Assembly: GCF_003443615.1 (NCBI RefSeq)
Contig: NZ_CP031967.1
Coordinates: 3,472,001-3,536,000 of the forward strand
Source: Alteromonas sp. BL110
Lineage (GTDB): Bacteria; Pseudomonadota; Gammaproteobacteria; Enterobacterales; Alteromonadaceae
DNA length: 64,000 nt
Direction of reading: 5' to 3'
Shown here: piece after piece, positions 16,717 through 25,483 of the stretch
Numbering within the stretch: the first letter of the stretch is position 1
How the letters are laid out: each line of letters opens with the position of its first letter
Translations under genes and position numbers: made by a program
The notes under the pieces: model-generated
Told to the model about the DNA's origin: nothing
Seen by the model: the letters and a program-made list of their open reading frames with translations, nothing else
Database searches by the model: none

Positions 16717-18282
16717 ATGGCGGGCGTGTTTCACCAATGTGGTCAAAGCATCTGCAAACGCACAAGAGACGAAATGGATGATCGTGCACGTATCATCGCG
16801 CATGCACTTGCTTTGCAAGATCTAAAAGAAGACGATGTGGTAGCTATCTTTATGCGAAACCACGTCGATATATTCGAAATAGTAGAGGCATGCCGATATG
16901 TGGGTTCGCGCTATGTTCTGCTTAATTGGCACAGCCCTGTTGCCGAACTTCTGCCTATTCTGGACGACTGTGGCGCTAAAGTGCTGTTCGCTCATCGCGA
17001 TTTATTAAACGGTGAGAATGACCTCAAACCATTGTCACTCGTTCCCACCTTGTCAGTGATATACACGATTAAAACGCCGGACAGCATTTTAGAGCGCTAT
17101 CACCTTAAAGGTAATTCACTGTTAGCATCAGAACCGAAAACTAGGGAACAGTATCAGTGCCTTGATACGCTATTAGCTGCCCCAAACGCAAAGCGCCACA
17201 ATAAACCGCCAAAACGCTTCAAGGGCATGTTTCCGTATACGTCGGGCAGTACAGGAAAACCTAAAGGTATTAAGCGTGATGAAGACCTAACACGGCCGGA
17301 CCCTTATTTAATATTTAAGGGTTTGTCTGAAGCGTTAATGCAATTATCGAAAGGTGATCGCTTTTATGTCTCTGCCCCACTTTATCACAGCGCACCCCAC
17401 GCACTTACCCTATGCTGCTTAGCGGCAGGCAATATAGACGTATACATTGAGCCTCAGTTTGACCCGGAACGGTTTTTAAAAGACATCGAGCAGTTCAAGT
17501 TAACTCACGCCTACATCGTACCTACTATGATGGTGAGGCTACTCAAACTTCCTGAATCGGTAAAAAGCAAATACGACATTTCAAGCCTACGGTTTGCGCT
17601 ATCGACAGGCTCTGCACTGCCAAGCGATGTTAAAGAAGCAATGATAAAATGGTTTGGTCCAATTTTTTATGAATCATACGGGGCGAGTGAATTGGGATTT
17701 ATGACCCTAATTTCGTCTCAAGAGGCATTAGCTAAGCCTAACTCTGTGGGTAAACCCATTCCCGGTGCCGCAATTAAAATACTGAGCGACAATAAAGAGG
17801 CGTGTGAAGTAGGGGACGTTGGCGTTATATACGCGCATCTCTCTATGTTCGCGCCATTCAAATATACCAATACTACGGGCGCGCCGAGTGACTTGCACGC
17901 TGGTGAATTCACAACATTAGGCGATATGGGTTATGTGGACGAAGATGGTTACTTATATATTTGCGATAGAAAAAAAGACATGATCATCTCAGGTGGCGCC
18001 AATATATTTCCTGCTGAAATAGAAAGCGTCATCATAGAAATGTTTGAGGTTGCAGACTGTGCGGTATTCGGTGTGCCTGATGCTGAGTATGGCGAAAAAG
18101 TTGTTGTGGCTGTTCAATGCTCACCCGGCAATACGCTTTCTATTGATACGCTACAAGGGTATTTAGGTGGCAAGCTAGCGCGGTTCAAGTGGCCTAAAAT
18201 GTTGCAAATACTCGATGCTCTGCCCAGAGAAGATACGGGTAAAATATTTAAGAACAAACTTAGAGCCCAATTTAGTCAATAA
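16717..18282 (+). CDS. AMP-dependent acyl-CoA synthetase/ligase
   Basis: About 521 residues of the ANL superfamily: ATP-binding P-loop YTSGSTGKPKGIKR, core motif YESYGASELGF, TLGDMGYVDEDGYLYICDRKKDMIISGGANIFPAEIE and a C-terminal PREDTGKIFKNKLR with the catalytic lysine. It would activate a carboxylic acid as acyl-AMP and then acyl-CoA. Domain style resembles medium/long-chain or aromatic acid CoA ligases; substrate cannot be fixed from the sequence. Start at 16717 is chosen because AAGGAGA (16706-16712) precedes it; the ATG at 16669 has no such site. It lies 5' of fabB, consistent with a fatty-acid context. Confidence 0.88.
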   Translation: MAGVFHQCGQSICKRTRDEMDDRARIIAHALALQDLKEDDVVAIFMRNHVDIFEIVEACRYVGSRYVLLNWHSPVAELLPILDDCGAKVLFAHRDLLNGENDLKPLSLVPTLSVIYTIKTPDSILERYHLKGNSLLASEPKTREQYQCLDTLLAAPNAKRHNKPPKRFKGMFPYTSGSTGKPKGIKRDEDLTRPDPYLIFKGLSEALMQLSKGDRFYVSAPLYHSAPHALTLCCLAAGNIDVYIEPQFDPERFLKDIEQFKLTHAYIVPTMMVRLLKLPESVKSKYDISSLRFALSTGSALPSDVKEAMIKWFGPIFYESYGASELGFMTLISSQEALAKPNSVGKPIPGAAIKILSDNKEACEVGDVGVIYAHLSMFAPFKYTNTTGAPSDLHAGEFTTLGDMGYVDEDGYLYICDRKKDMIISGGANIFPAEIESVIIEMFEVADCAVFGVPDAEYGEKVVVAVQCSPGNTLSIDTLQGYLGGKLARFKWPKMLQILDALPREDTGKIFKNKLRAQFSQ

Positions 18283-18575
18283 AAGAAGCCACTAAAGCTA
18301 TTTTGAAGGTTTTGTGAAGGTATAAATTAACGCTAGTCATGACCCTGTGCATTCGTGCTACATTGGTAATATTCAGAACAAGAAAACTTAGACGAAGACG
18401 GCAAAAAACGAAAAAGAAGGGAAGTGGAAACTACCTGTTTATACACATAAGCCCAGAATTGAAACAGGTACTGCAACGCTTAAGTTTGGCTAATTTGAGT
18501 ATGGCAGTCGGCAGAGCAGACCACTTTACCATTCAAAATCGTTACCATAAGCCGCAACAACGCAAAGGGTAAACT

Positions 18576-19790
18576 ATGAGAAGAGCAGTTATCACCGGTC
18601 TTGGTATTGTATCAAGCATCGGCGTAAATAAAGAAGACGTACTTGCTTCACTTAAGGCAGGTAAGTCTGGAATTACATTTTCAGAACAGTTCGCCGAAAT
18701 GGGCCTTCGCAGCCAAGTTTGGGGCGACATCGATATTGATTTAAAAGAGCACATCGACCGTAAAGCAATGCGTTTTATGGGCGATGCGGCAGGCTATGCA
18801 TATGTGGCTATGCAACAAGCTATTGCAGACTCTGGTCTAGAAGAAAGCGACATTTCAAACGAGCGTACAGGTATTATCGCAGGCTCAGGTGGAGCGTCTT
18901 CTGAAAATCAAGTACTTTCTGCTGATATTCTTCGCGAAAAGGGCGTTAAACGTGTAGGCCCATACATGGTTCCTCGCTGTATGGCATCTACGGTATCAGC
19001 GTGCTTAGCCACACCGTTTAAAATTCGCGGCGTGAACTATTCAATTGCCTCTGCATGTGCAACCAGTGCCCACTGTATTGGTAATGCGCTAGAGCTTATT
19101 CAACTTGGTAAGCAAGATGTAGTATTCGCAGGTGGCGGTGAAGAGCTACATTGGTCATTATCAAGCCAGTTCGACGCTATGGGCGCACTAAGCTCTAAAT
19201 ATAACGATAATCCAGCTGTGGCATCACGCACTTATGACGCAGCACGCGACGGCTTTGTAAGTTCTGGCGGCGGTGGTATGGTTGTTGTTGAAGAACTTGA
19301 GCACGCACTAGCACGCGGCGCAAAAATCTACGGTGAAGTAGTAGGTTACGGTGCTACATCAGACGGTTTCGACATGGTTGCACCATCGGGTGAAGGCGCA
19401 ATTCGCTGTATGAAAATGGCGATGCAAAATATCGATGCTCCAATCGATTACTTGAACACTCACGGCACGTCTACGCCTGTGGGGGATGTAAAAGAACTTG
19501 CGGCGATTCAAGAAGTGTTTGGTCAAGCGGGCGTGCCAATTAGTGCAACCAAGTCACTAACAGGTCACGCACTAGGTGCAGCGGGTGTAAACGAAGCTAT
19601 CTATAGCTTGTTGATGATGGAAAATAACTTTATCGCGCCATCAATTAACATAGACACGCTGGACGATGCAGCACAAGGCTTAGATATTGTTACTGAAGCA
19701 CGTGAAGCAACACTGAACACAGTGATGTCAAATAGCTTTGGCTTCGGCGGCACTAACGCAACGCTGGTTATGCAGCGTTACAACGGTTAA
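18576..19790 (+). CDS. fabB: 3-oxoacyl-[acyl-carrier-protein] synthase I
   Basis: A 404-residue elongating ketosynthase of type II fatty acid synthesis in the cytoplasm, needed for unsaturated fatty acid elongation. The catalytic triad is visible: Cys161 in [12 protein letters not shown], His in [11 protein letters not shown] and His in [12 protein letters not shown], plus the C-terminal [15 protein letters not shown]. coli FabB has 406 residues with the same spacing. The 293 bp upstream contain only a doubtful small basic reading frame. I did not find a clear FadR or FabR site by eye. A strong terminator follows. Confidence 0.97.
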   Translation: MRRAVITGLGIVSSIGVNKEDVLASLKAGKSGITFSEQFAEMGLRSQVWGDIDIDLKEHIDRKAMRFMGDAAGYAYVAMQQAIADSGLEESDISNERTGIIAGSGGASSENQVLSADILREKGVKRVGPYMVPRCMASTVSACLATPFKIRGVNYSIASACATSAHCIGNALELIQLGKQDVVFAGGGEELHWSLSSQFDAMGALSSKYNDNPAVASRTYDAARDGFVSSGGGGMVVVEELEHALARGAKIYGEVVGYGATSDGFDMVAPSGEGAIRCMKMAMQNIDAPIDYLNTHGTSTPVGDVKELAAIQEVFGQAGVPISATKSLTGHALGAAGVNEAIYSLLMMENNFIAPSINIDTLDDAAQGLDIVTEAREATLNTVMSNSFGFGGTNATLVMQRYNG

Positions 19791-19845
19791 ATAAAACCGC
19801 TTGAATTAGTAAACTTTTTAGCTTTATTTAAGAAGTTTCAAAAAC

Positions 19846-19897
19846 AAAAAGGGCGTAAACCTGAACACCATGAGTGTTTGTGTTTACGCCCTTTTTT
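19846..19897 (+). terminator. Strong rho-independent terminator after fabB
   Basis: AAAAAGGGCGTAAAC (19846-19860) pairs with GTTTACGCCC plus TTTTT (19882-19896), and a smaller AACAC/GTGTT hairpin sits inside the loop. The T-run makes it a convincing intrinsic terminator; the A-run on the 5' side could let it work in both directions. Confidence 0.9.
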
Positions 19898-19925
19898 ATT
19901 GCCGTTTTTCAATTAAACCTGCATT

Positions 19926-19974
19926 TCGATTACAATCACTTTAGCAACATTGTTGCTTAAGTGATCGTAATCGA
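19926..19974. repeat. Long near-perfect hairpin between fabB and yefM
   Basis: A 23-bp stem with only two mismatches and a 3-nt loop (19926-19948 against 19952-19974). No T-run follows on either strand, so it does not look like a second terminator. It lies 29 bp beyond the fabB terminator and about 150 bp before yefM. It could be a REP/MITE-like element, a recombination site remnant or a structured RNA. Confidence 0.7.
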
Positions 19975-20067
19975 GAGTTTTGTGCGTGAAGCAAACGTCC
20001 ACACTCGTTATTGTGAAGAGTCAGCAATAAGCTTTTAGCTATCACGCCTCCGTAATGCACAATATCC

Positions 20068-20114
20068 TGTACATGTGCTCATTTGCGGTCTAGAATTGTC
20101 CTATATAATGTACA
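20068..20114 (+). promoter_or_regulatory. yefM promoter and TGTACA operators
   Basis: A perfect -10 TATAAT (20104-20109) with a weak -35 TTTGCG (20082-20087, 16-bp spacer) precedes yefM. TGTACA, the core of the known E. coli YefM-YoeB operator palindromes, occurs at 20068-20073 and 20109-20114, the second overlapping the end of the -10. The 41-bp centre spacing is wider than in E. coli. Confidence 0.65.
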
Positions 20115-20127
20115 AGTGGGGTGAAAA

Positions 20128-20382
20128 ATGCGAATCGTCTCTTTTACAGAAGCAAGAAATGGACTAAAAGCCGTTTTGGACAATGTAGTCAACGATGCAG
20201 ATACAACAGTAATCACTCGTCGTGACTCAGAAGATGCTGTTGTAATGTCATTAGATTACTACAACAGCCTTATGGAAACCGTTCATCTACTTCGTTCTCC
20301 AGCTAACGCTGAACACTTAAATCGTTCGATTACACAGTTTAAAGCGGCAAAAACGGCACAGCGAGAACTTATTGATGAGTGA
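20128..20382 (+). CDS. yefM: Antitoxin YefM (Phd/YefM family)
   Basis: An 84-residue antitoxin beginning MRIVSFTEARNGLKAVLDNV, followed by ADTTVITRRDSEDAVVMSLDYYNSLMETVHLL, the standard YefM DNA-binding N-terminal domain, and an acidic/basic flexible C-terminus that would wrap YoeB. The stop overlaps the start of the toxin gene by 8 nt. Expression is probably autorepressed through the TGTACA sites upstream. It is part of the accessory block after fabB. Confidence 0.95.
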   Translation: MRIVSFTEARNGLKAVLDNVVNDADTTVITRRDSEDAVVMSLDYYNSLMETVHLLRSPANAEHLNRSITQFKAAKTAQRELIDE

Positions 20383-20638
20383 CAAGTTGTTGTCATGGAC
20401 TGATGAAGCTTGGAATAGCTACGTTTATTGGCAATCTCAAGACAAGAAAACCTTGAAACGTATCAATAAATTAATAACCGATGTTAAGCGCTCTCCGTTT
20501 GATGGGATTGGAAAGCCTGAACCTCTAAAAGAAAATCTTGCTGGTTTCTGGTCCCGTAGAATAGATGACACCAACCGTTTGGTATATGCCGTGGACGATA
20601 CCGCAATTACGGTTATCTCGTGTCGTTACCATTACTAG
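20375..20638 (+). CDS. yoeB: mRNA interferase toxin YoeB
   Basis: An 87-residue ribosome-dependent endoribonuclease of the RelE superfamily. The core KPEPLKENLAGFWSRRIDDTNRLVYAVDD and terminal SCRYHY match E. coli YoeB closely, including the catalytic Glu and Arg region and the C-terminal His-Tyr. It cleaves mRNA at the ribosomal A site when free of YefM. ATG at 20375 is preferred over TTG at 20372; it overlaps yefM by 8 nt, as expected for coupled toxin-antitoxin genes. All known active residues appear present, so it should be functional. Confidence 0.95.
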   Translation: MSDKLLSWTDEAWNSYVYWQSQDKKTLKRINKLITDVKRSPFDGIGKPEPLKENLAGFWSRRIDDTNRLVYAVDDTAITVISCRYHY

Positions 20639-20687
20639 CTGGTGTCTGCTAACAATCTAATAAAGTCGCTCGCGTTCGCGCTGAGCT

Positions 20688-20738
20688 ACAAACATGGGGG
20701 ATGTTTCACTTCGTTCCGATTATAGCCGCCATGTTTGT
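20688..20738. repeat. Inverted repeat downstream of yoeB, attC-reminiscent
   Basis: ACAAACATGG at 20688-20697 is perfectly repeated in inverted form at 20729-20738, extended by GG/CC after one mismatch. The flanks (TGCTAACAA at 20647-20655, GCTCGCGTTCGCGCTGAGC at 20668-20686 and a CACTTCGTTCCG loop) resemble integron attC sites. However, the right end lacks a GTTRRRY core, so a true attC is not established. Confidence 0.45.
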
Positions 20739-20788
20739 GCCGCCTATTAATGAGAGTAAAAATTAAAAATTGTTTTTATTGTTCTCGT

Positions 20789-22510
20789 CTATAGCTTTCT
20801 AAAATAAAGATTGCGCACACGACCGTTAGATATCCTGAAGCCATTCACCTCACCGTGACCATCGCGCTCAAATAGGATATCGCCAACTTGTGAGCTAAAA
20901 AAGTCATCTTTGACTGGCGCAATATAATGGTCGCTTAGGCGGTGATGAGAAATTTTCAGCTGTTTATTTTCTGGTGACAAGTGATAAGTGGAAGAAAGTT
21001 CAGGGCTGAAGTAACTGCCGGCGTATTGCGATAACCAGGTTTTGGTTATTTTGACTGGTGTATAGGCAACCGACACATACGTATCGACATTGTCTACCCG
21101 TACTGTCATTAAGTTTTTCCCGTCACTTTTAGTAAATTCAACATAAATCTCTCCCTCTACATTCAGCATTTTAAAGGTGTTTTCGCTGATAGGAGCGAGT
21201 TCGCTTACGTCATCTTTGCCTCTAGAATACATTAGCTTACCGTTTTTTAAATATATCTCTCGCGAGTACGTTTCTGGTTCATGCCAATAGTGGCCCACAT
21301 AGGCATTGAGTGTCTCTTCATCTAACTCAATAGAATCAGATATTTGTTTAGGTGAGATTGACTCCAGAAATGCGTTAGCAATCGCGTTCTGAGGGGGAGG
21401 GTTGTCTTGCTTCAAAAGTCTGTCAGCAATTTGCATAGCCAATTCCCATGGCCTTGCATCTGCGCCATTATTCAATATTGCTATTGCTAAATTTTGTTTA
21501 GGGAAACGAGCCAAATACGAACGAAATCCTGCGTCTCCGCCGCTATGCTGAATATATTTGGTACCTTTGTAATGGCTAATAAATTGCCCATATGCGCCAC
21601 CAAATGTTTCTCCGTTGTTTAAGGACGCAAGGGTATTCATCTGCTTGACGATAGCAGGGCTACCCACAGTTGGTTCGGAGAAATTAGCTGACCATTTCAG
21701 CAGATCTTCTGCGGTCGTAAACAAACTGGTTGCACCTACATTTGAATAGTTCAACACACTTTTTTTGTAACCATTGCCATTGCGCTCGTATGAGTAGGCC
21801 CTATTGCTAACGATCTTTTGATGGTCGTCATAGAACAAGCTGTTACTCATATTCAATGGCGTGAACAGCCTTTCCTGTGTGAATTGAGCAAAAGATTTAC
21901 CGCTAACACGTGCAACAACCTCCGCTAATAGTGTGAACCCAGTATTTGAGTACAGGAACTCTTCCCCAGGTTCGAAGTTAAGCTCTTTTTGTCTCGCTAC
22001 TATTTTGAGTACGTGTTCGGTAGTGATCACATCATCTAATCGCCAACCAGCCATACGCAATAAATTCCACTGATCTCGCATGCCGCTTGTATGTGATGCT
22101 AAGTGTCGTAAAGTTATGGTGTGACCAAAGTCTGGCACTTCTGGAATGTATTGTCGTATGTCATCATCGAAATTTAACTTACCTTCTTCTGCAAGTAGAA
22201 GAATGGCGAATACGGTAAATTGCTTGGATACAGAAGCAACGTGAAACATAGTTTCTGGCGTAACAGGTATATCGTATTCTAGGTTTGCACTACCATAACC
22301 TTTTGAAAATATAATCTCTCCATCCTGCAGGACTGCAACTGAGGCCCCTGGCTTATTAATATCATCGAATTGGGTAAATAGTCGGTCAAACTCGATAGTT
22401 TGTTGTGATGGGCTATTAAGAGGCTTTTCAGGTTTTGAAGATGGTTGGCAGGCGAATAAACCAATCAATAGTAGAAAACTAATGACTAGACGGGCTGCAA
22501 GCTTGGGCAT
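20789..22510 (-). CDS. Serine beta-lactamase-fold (class C/EstB type) lipoprotein hydrolase
   Basis: A 573-residue predicted lipoprotein with lipobox LFAC near residue 20. The beta-lactamase/transpeptidase domain (about 40-360) shows the nucleophile motif SVSK in HVASVSKQFTVF, the YSN triad element in FLYSNTGFTLLAEVV and an HSGGDAGF motif in the KTG position. A further 200-residue C-terminal beta-rich region resembles the DUF3471-type tail seen in such peptidase-like hydrolases. Likely substrates are D-amino-acid peptides or esters rather than beta-lactam drugs. It converges with the yefM-yoeB block and stands alone. Confidence 0.85.
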   Translation of the reverse strand: MPKLAARLVISFLLLIGLFACQPSSKPEKPLNSPSQQTIEFDRLFTQFDDINKPGASVAVLQDGEIIFSKGYGSANLEYDIPVTPETMFHVASVSKQFTVFAILLLAEEGKLNFDDDIRQYIPEVPDFGHTITLRHLASHTSGMRDQWNLLRMAGWRLDDVITTEHVLKIVARQKELNFEPGEEFLYSNTGFTLLAEVVARVSGKSFAQFTQERLFTPLNMSNSLFYDDHQKIVSNRAYSYERNGNGYKKSVLNYSNVGATSLFTTAEDLLKWSANFSEPTVGSPAIVKQMNTLASLNNGETFGGAYGQFISHYKGTKYIQHSGGDAGFRSYLARFPKQNLAIAILNNGADARPWELAMQIADRLLKQDNPPPQNAIANAFLESISPKQISDSIELDEETLNAYVGHYWHEPETYSREIYLKNGKLMYSRGKDDVSELAPISENTFKMLNVEGEIYVEFTKSDGKNLMTVRVDNVDTYVSVAYTPVKITKTWLSQYAGSYFSPELSSTYHLSPENKQLKISHHRLSDHYIAPVKDDFFSSQVGDILFERDGHGEVNGFRISNGRVRNLYFRKL

Positions 22511-22865
22511 TATAACGATTCCTTGTTATCACTAATTTTCAATTTTTCCGACGAAGAGCAAACATCAATACGCTGTAGAAAAACGCAAAAGCTATTCACA
22601 GGTAAAGGTTAGAGTAAAGTTGTTTTAATTTGTAGGCAAACATATTTTTTATTAACTACTTACTGACGAAAATGCTTTTGCACTTGTTCTTATCACTTTG
22701 ACTCGGCTGCTATTTCCTATCATTTGCTAAATATACTAAGTTTATGACGAATTTATTTAGTATCGGTAGGCCTAAAAAGCAGTTTCCTTTTTTTTAGAGT
22801 TCGACTAGTTTAATACTTGAGCCTTATCTATTTGTTAGAACCTTCTTTCTTCGAAAAGACTTTAA
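22511..22865. other. 355-bp AT-rich intergenic region
   Basis: It separates two divergent genes and must hold promoters for both, but I cannot point to a convincing -35/-10 pair. It contains a run of eight T at about 22788-22796 and no gene or structured repeat that I can support. Confidence 0.4.
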
Positions 22866-23468
22866 ATGGATTTTGTTCTTTTTTTAATTACAGCATTAGC
22901 ACTAATAATTAGCCTTATAAGAGAAATTAGGAAACGAGGCAGCGACAGCATAGGCGTTGTCGTCTGGAAATATTTTAGTTATTACACAACGCTCTCGAAC
23001 CTTCTTGTCCTAATTTGGTTCGCGGCTTTGACCTTTTGGCCTGAGCACTCACTTACTCAGTTTGCTAAAAATCCGAATGTAGCTACTGCAATTACTTTTT
23101 ATATAGTTACAGTTGGAATTGCCAACTACCTTATCTATGGGTGGCTTAAACTCTCATTGTTTGAACGCATTTCAGATTTATTAGTTCATGCCGTTACACC
23201 CGTAATCACACTTTCCTACTGGTTTTTCTTTGTGGAAAAAACGCAGCTTCAATACTCTAATTTAGGCTATTGGCTCATTTTTCCGCTGACTTATGCGGCG
23301 TACACAATGTCTCATGGAAAATGGACAGAATTTTACCCTTACGAATTTACAAATGTTCAAGCGCTAGGCCTTAATAGAGTTTTATTAAATGGATTAATAT
23401 TATCTATAAGCCTTCTCGTTGGCGGCGCTCTATTCATATTTTTAGGGAAAACGCTTGGCAAGTTCTAA
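22866..23468 (+). CDS. Pr6Pr family membrane protein
   Basis: A 200-residue integral membrane protein with about six helices. The motifs KYFSYYTTLSNLLVL, ITFYIVTVGIANYLIYG, LLVHAVTPVITLSYWFFF and YAAYTMSHGKW...YPYEFTNV are those of the Pr6Pr family, where conserved histidine and tyrosine/asparagine residues lie in the membrane. The biochemical role of the family is not established. It lies between a serine hydrolase and a toxin-antitoxin pair in the accessory block. Start ATG at 22866 has no strong ribosome site. Confidence 0.75.
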   Translation: MDFVLFLITALALIISLIREIRKRGSDSIGVVVWKYFSYYTTLSNLLVLIWFAALTFWPEHSLTQFAKNPNVATAITFYIVTVGIANYLIYGWLKLSLFERISDLLVHAVTPVITLSYWFFFVEKTQLQYSNLGYWLIFPLTYAAYTMSHGKWTEFYPYEFTNVQALGLNRVLLNGLILSISLLVGGALFIFLGKTLGKF

Positions 23469-23710
23469 TAGTGCACTTGAGGCGCTTGTTCTGATCGTTG
23501 GGAAGCTAATACATGGGCTACATCATTTCGTTTCTAATTTTATCCCACGCGTTATCGACCATTTGTGTGGGGGAGAAGGTCTGCTGTTTGTCTGTAGTTG
23601 CCAGAAAAGACTATTCTTCGGCTGCGTGCATTTACCCGTCACTCAAGCTGCCTGTGATAATTTTGGCTTTTGTCTTCTCTAAATTAAAAAATGCTGATGT
23701 TTAACCAAGT

Positions 23711-23730
23711 CTGGTGTAATATTGCACCAG
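23711..23730 (+). promoter_or_regulatory. Autoregulatory palindrome of the parDE-like pair
   Basis: CTGGTGTAATATTGCACCAG is a 20-bp palindrome with one imperfect pair. It contains a -10-like TAATAT (23717-23722) and lies 25 bp before the antitoxin start, the expected place for a CopG/RHH antitoxin operator. Confidence 0.7.
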
Positions 23731-23754
23731 CTAATATTTATTGGAGTAAATGTC

Positions 23755-23985
23755 ATGCCTCGTCAAAGTATCACTCTGACTGAAAAAAATGATGCGTGGC
23801 TCAAGAGTCATGTTGAAGATACGCGAGAATATGCAAACAAAAGTGAACTCGTGAATGATTTAATTCGCCGAGCCAGACGCGCTGAGGAAATAAATCAAAA
23901 GCTCGTCAGTGCAGAAAGAAGCGGATTCATTGAGCAATCACCTGAAGATATGCTGAAAGAATTCAAGGCTGAGTTAAAAAGATAA
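23755..23985 (+). CDS. ParD-like (CopG/RHH) antitoxin
   Basis: A 76-residue protein: MPRQSITLTEKNDAWLKSHV is a ribbon-helix-helix N-terminus of the ParD/CopG class, followed by an acidic helix and a C-terminal tail (EDMLKEFKAELKR) for toxin binding. ATG at 23755 is chosen because GGAG lies about 10 nt upstream and because the RHH strand starts there; an upstream TTG-type start would add non-family residues. The toxin gene begins directly after its stop with no spacer. It likely represses its own promoter through the adjacent palindrome. Confidence 0.88.
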   Translation: MPRQSITLTEKNDAWLKSHVEDTREYANKSELVNDLIRRARRAEEINQKLVSAERSGFIEQSPEDMLKEFKAELKR

Positions 23986-24273
23986 ATGGAAAGCTACAAG
24001 TTATCGCTGAATGCAAAAGAGGATCTCAGGCGTATTTATACATATGGATTTGTAGAATTTGGCGAACTCCAAGCAGATAAGTATTTCGAAGGTTTTTTTC
24101 AGACATTTGAAAAAATTGCGAGTAATCCATCGGCATACCAATCAGTTGACCATATTCGACAGGGGTATAGACGCTGCGCTTATGGCTCAGACAGTATTTA
24201 CTATCGATACAATGGTGTTGAAGTTGAGATAATGGCAATTCTGGGTGGGCAAGACGTCGTTAACTGGCTCTAA
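23986..24273 (+). CDS. ParE/RelE superfamily toxin
   Basis: A 95-residue toxin: YKLSLNAKEDLRRIYTYGFVEFGELQADKYFEGFFQTFEKIASNPSAYQ is the ParE helical hairpin, and YRRCAYGSDSIYYRYNGVEVEIMAILGGQD the beta-sheet core ending in the usual ILGGQD-like motif. ParE proteins of this type poison DNA gyrase, whereas RelE relatives cut mRNA; the long N-terminal helices favour ParE. It starts immediately after the antitoxin stop codon. Confidence 0.88.
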   Translation: MESYKLSLNAKEDLRRIYTYGFVEFGELQADKYFEGFFQTFEKIASNPSAYQSVDHIRQGYRRCAYGSDSIYYRYNGVEVEIMAILGGQDVVNWL

Positions 24274-24493
24274 ATCAAGCGAACAAACAAAACTCGGTGG
24301 CCGCTCCTTGTTTTAAGCGGACCATAAAGACGGAAACGAAGTTGCACCGCTCAACACAGTGTGTCACGTACAAATCCATATCTAGCTAAGTAAAACCGTA
24401 AGCTCACGTTGGTAGTAGCGGACATCTATTTTGTCATTACTAGGTTTTCAGAAAATAACTACAAGGCACTCAACAGTGGAGTTCTAGTATTAC

Positions 24494-25453
24494 TTAAAGC
24501 TTTTCAGCTAACTTTTGAATTGCTTCAATAATAATTTCTGGCTGCCTTTTGTGAATAGAATGCTGACGTTTCCCTGAAAAAACAATTGTGCTATCGGTAG
24601 AGCGAGTGGCAATGTCTTCCTGCAAAGTCGCCCATACCAAATCTCTGGTTTTTGTCTTATCGATGTCAGAAGACGCTTTATTTCGAGCTACAACCACCAA
24701 AGGCAAATTGCCAAAGTTAGGCGTTAATTCATTTAATTCACTAAGGCTTCTTGGAAAGTATTCGGCTTCATCTAAGCTGGTATATTGATGCTTGGTTGTA
24801 CTTTTTTTGGCTTTTTCTTCTGGATAAGTGTTGGAAAGATACAATCTGGGAATACCGACAGGGGCTGCCCACATTCCAAATTTAAAAAGGTATTTTTGAA
24901 GAGAATTCGTTTGAGGCATCTCATCTATCTGATCTTCATGGGCTGAGTCTACCAACACCAAAGCGGCTATATATTCGGGATAGGTGAGGGCATAGCGTTG
25001 CATGTTTACCCCGCCAAATGAATGGCCTACAAGGATAATTGGTCCGGTAATATCTTTTTTTTCTAGAACCGAGTGAAGTTCAGCGACAATGACTTTACTG
25101 TCTCTTTCGCGCGGGCTTTTTTCACTCCACCCAAGGCCAGCTCTATCATAGGTAATGACCCGAGAAAACTGTGAGACTTCATCTGCTACTTTATTCCAGA
25201 CTGATGAGTCATCACCCATACCAGCATCAAAAATAACGGTAACTTTTCCTGTTCCAGAATCCTCGACATAAAGACTGTAGCCACCGACGTTTATCATTTC
25301 TCCACGCTTGTCAAAAGAGGTGGAGTCGGCATAGCTTGAATATGACTGATAAACAAAACCAACCAATAAAATCAAAACTATGCTGGCAGATAAAATTTTC
25401 AATGCGAACTGTCCTTTTCTTTGCGTTTCTACGATTTTAATAATACTCCACAA
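24494..25453 (-). CDS. Membrane-anchored alpha/beta hydrolase
   Basis: A protein of about 319 residues with an N-terminal membrane anchor (about 18-38) and an alpha/beta hydrolase domain. The catalytic elements are DAGMGDDSSVW (oxyanion region), VGHSFGGVNMQRYA (nucleophilic Ser in GHSFG), an acid around PLVVVARNKAS and His in the C-terminal QHSIHKR. Substrate unknown. The annotated start is a TTG at 25453; no ATG is in frame before the anchor, so the precise start is unsure. It is followed on the same strand by nothing nearby and lies 30 bp downstream of the Crp/Fnr regulator gene, with which it is probably co-transcribed. Confidence 0.8.
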   Translation of the reverse strand: MWSIIKIVETQRKGQFALKILSASIVLILLVGFVYQSYSSYADSTSFDKRGEMINVGGYSLYVEDSGTGKVTVIFDAGMGDDSSVWNKVADEVSQFSRVITYDRAGLGWSEKSPRERDSKVIVAELHSVLEKKDITGPIILVGHSFGGVNMQRYALTYPEYIAALVLVDSAHEDQIDEMPQTNSLQKYLFKFGMWAAPVGIPRLYLSNTYPEEKAKKSTTKHQYTSLDEAEYFPRSLSELNELTPNFGNLPLVVVARNKASSDIDKTKTRDLVWATLQEDIATRSTDSTIVFSGKRQHSIHKRQPEIIIEAIQKLAEKL

Positions 25454-25483
25454 ACTCTTGCGCGATACAGCTAATTCTTTCGG

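Noticed and set aside
18339..18572. 77-residue basic reading frame before fabB
   Set aside because: Very Lys/Arg-rich start, no ribosome site, no recognised family, and it occupies the fabB promoter region. Treated as chance, though not excluded.
23513..23704. 63-residue hydrophobic reading frame upstream of the parDE-like pair
   Set aside because: No ribosome site or family match, and it runs into the antitoxin promoter region. Overlapping alternative frame of equal quality exists.
24295..24335. Possible hairpin or cassette end after the parDE-like toxin
   Set aside because: Only a 5-6-bp imperfect stem (GGCCGCT against AGCGGACC) with no T-run and no attC core.
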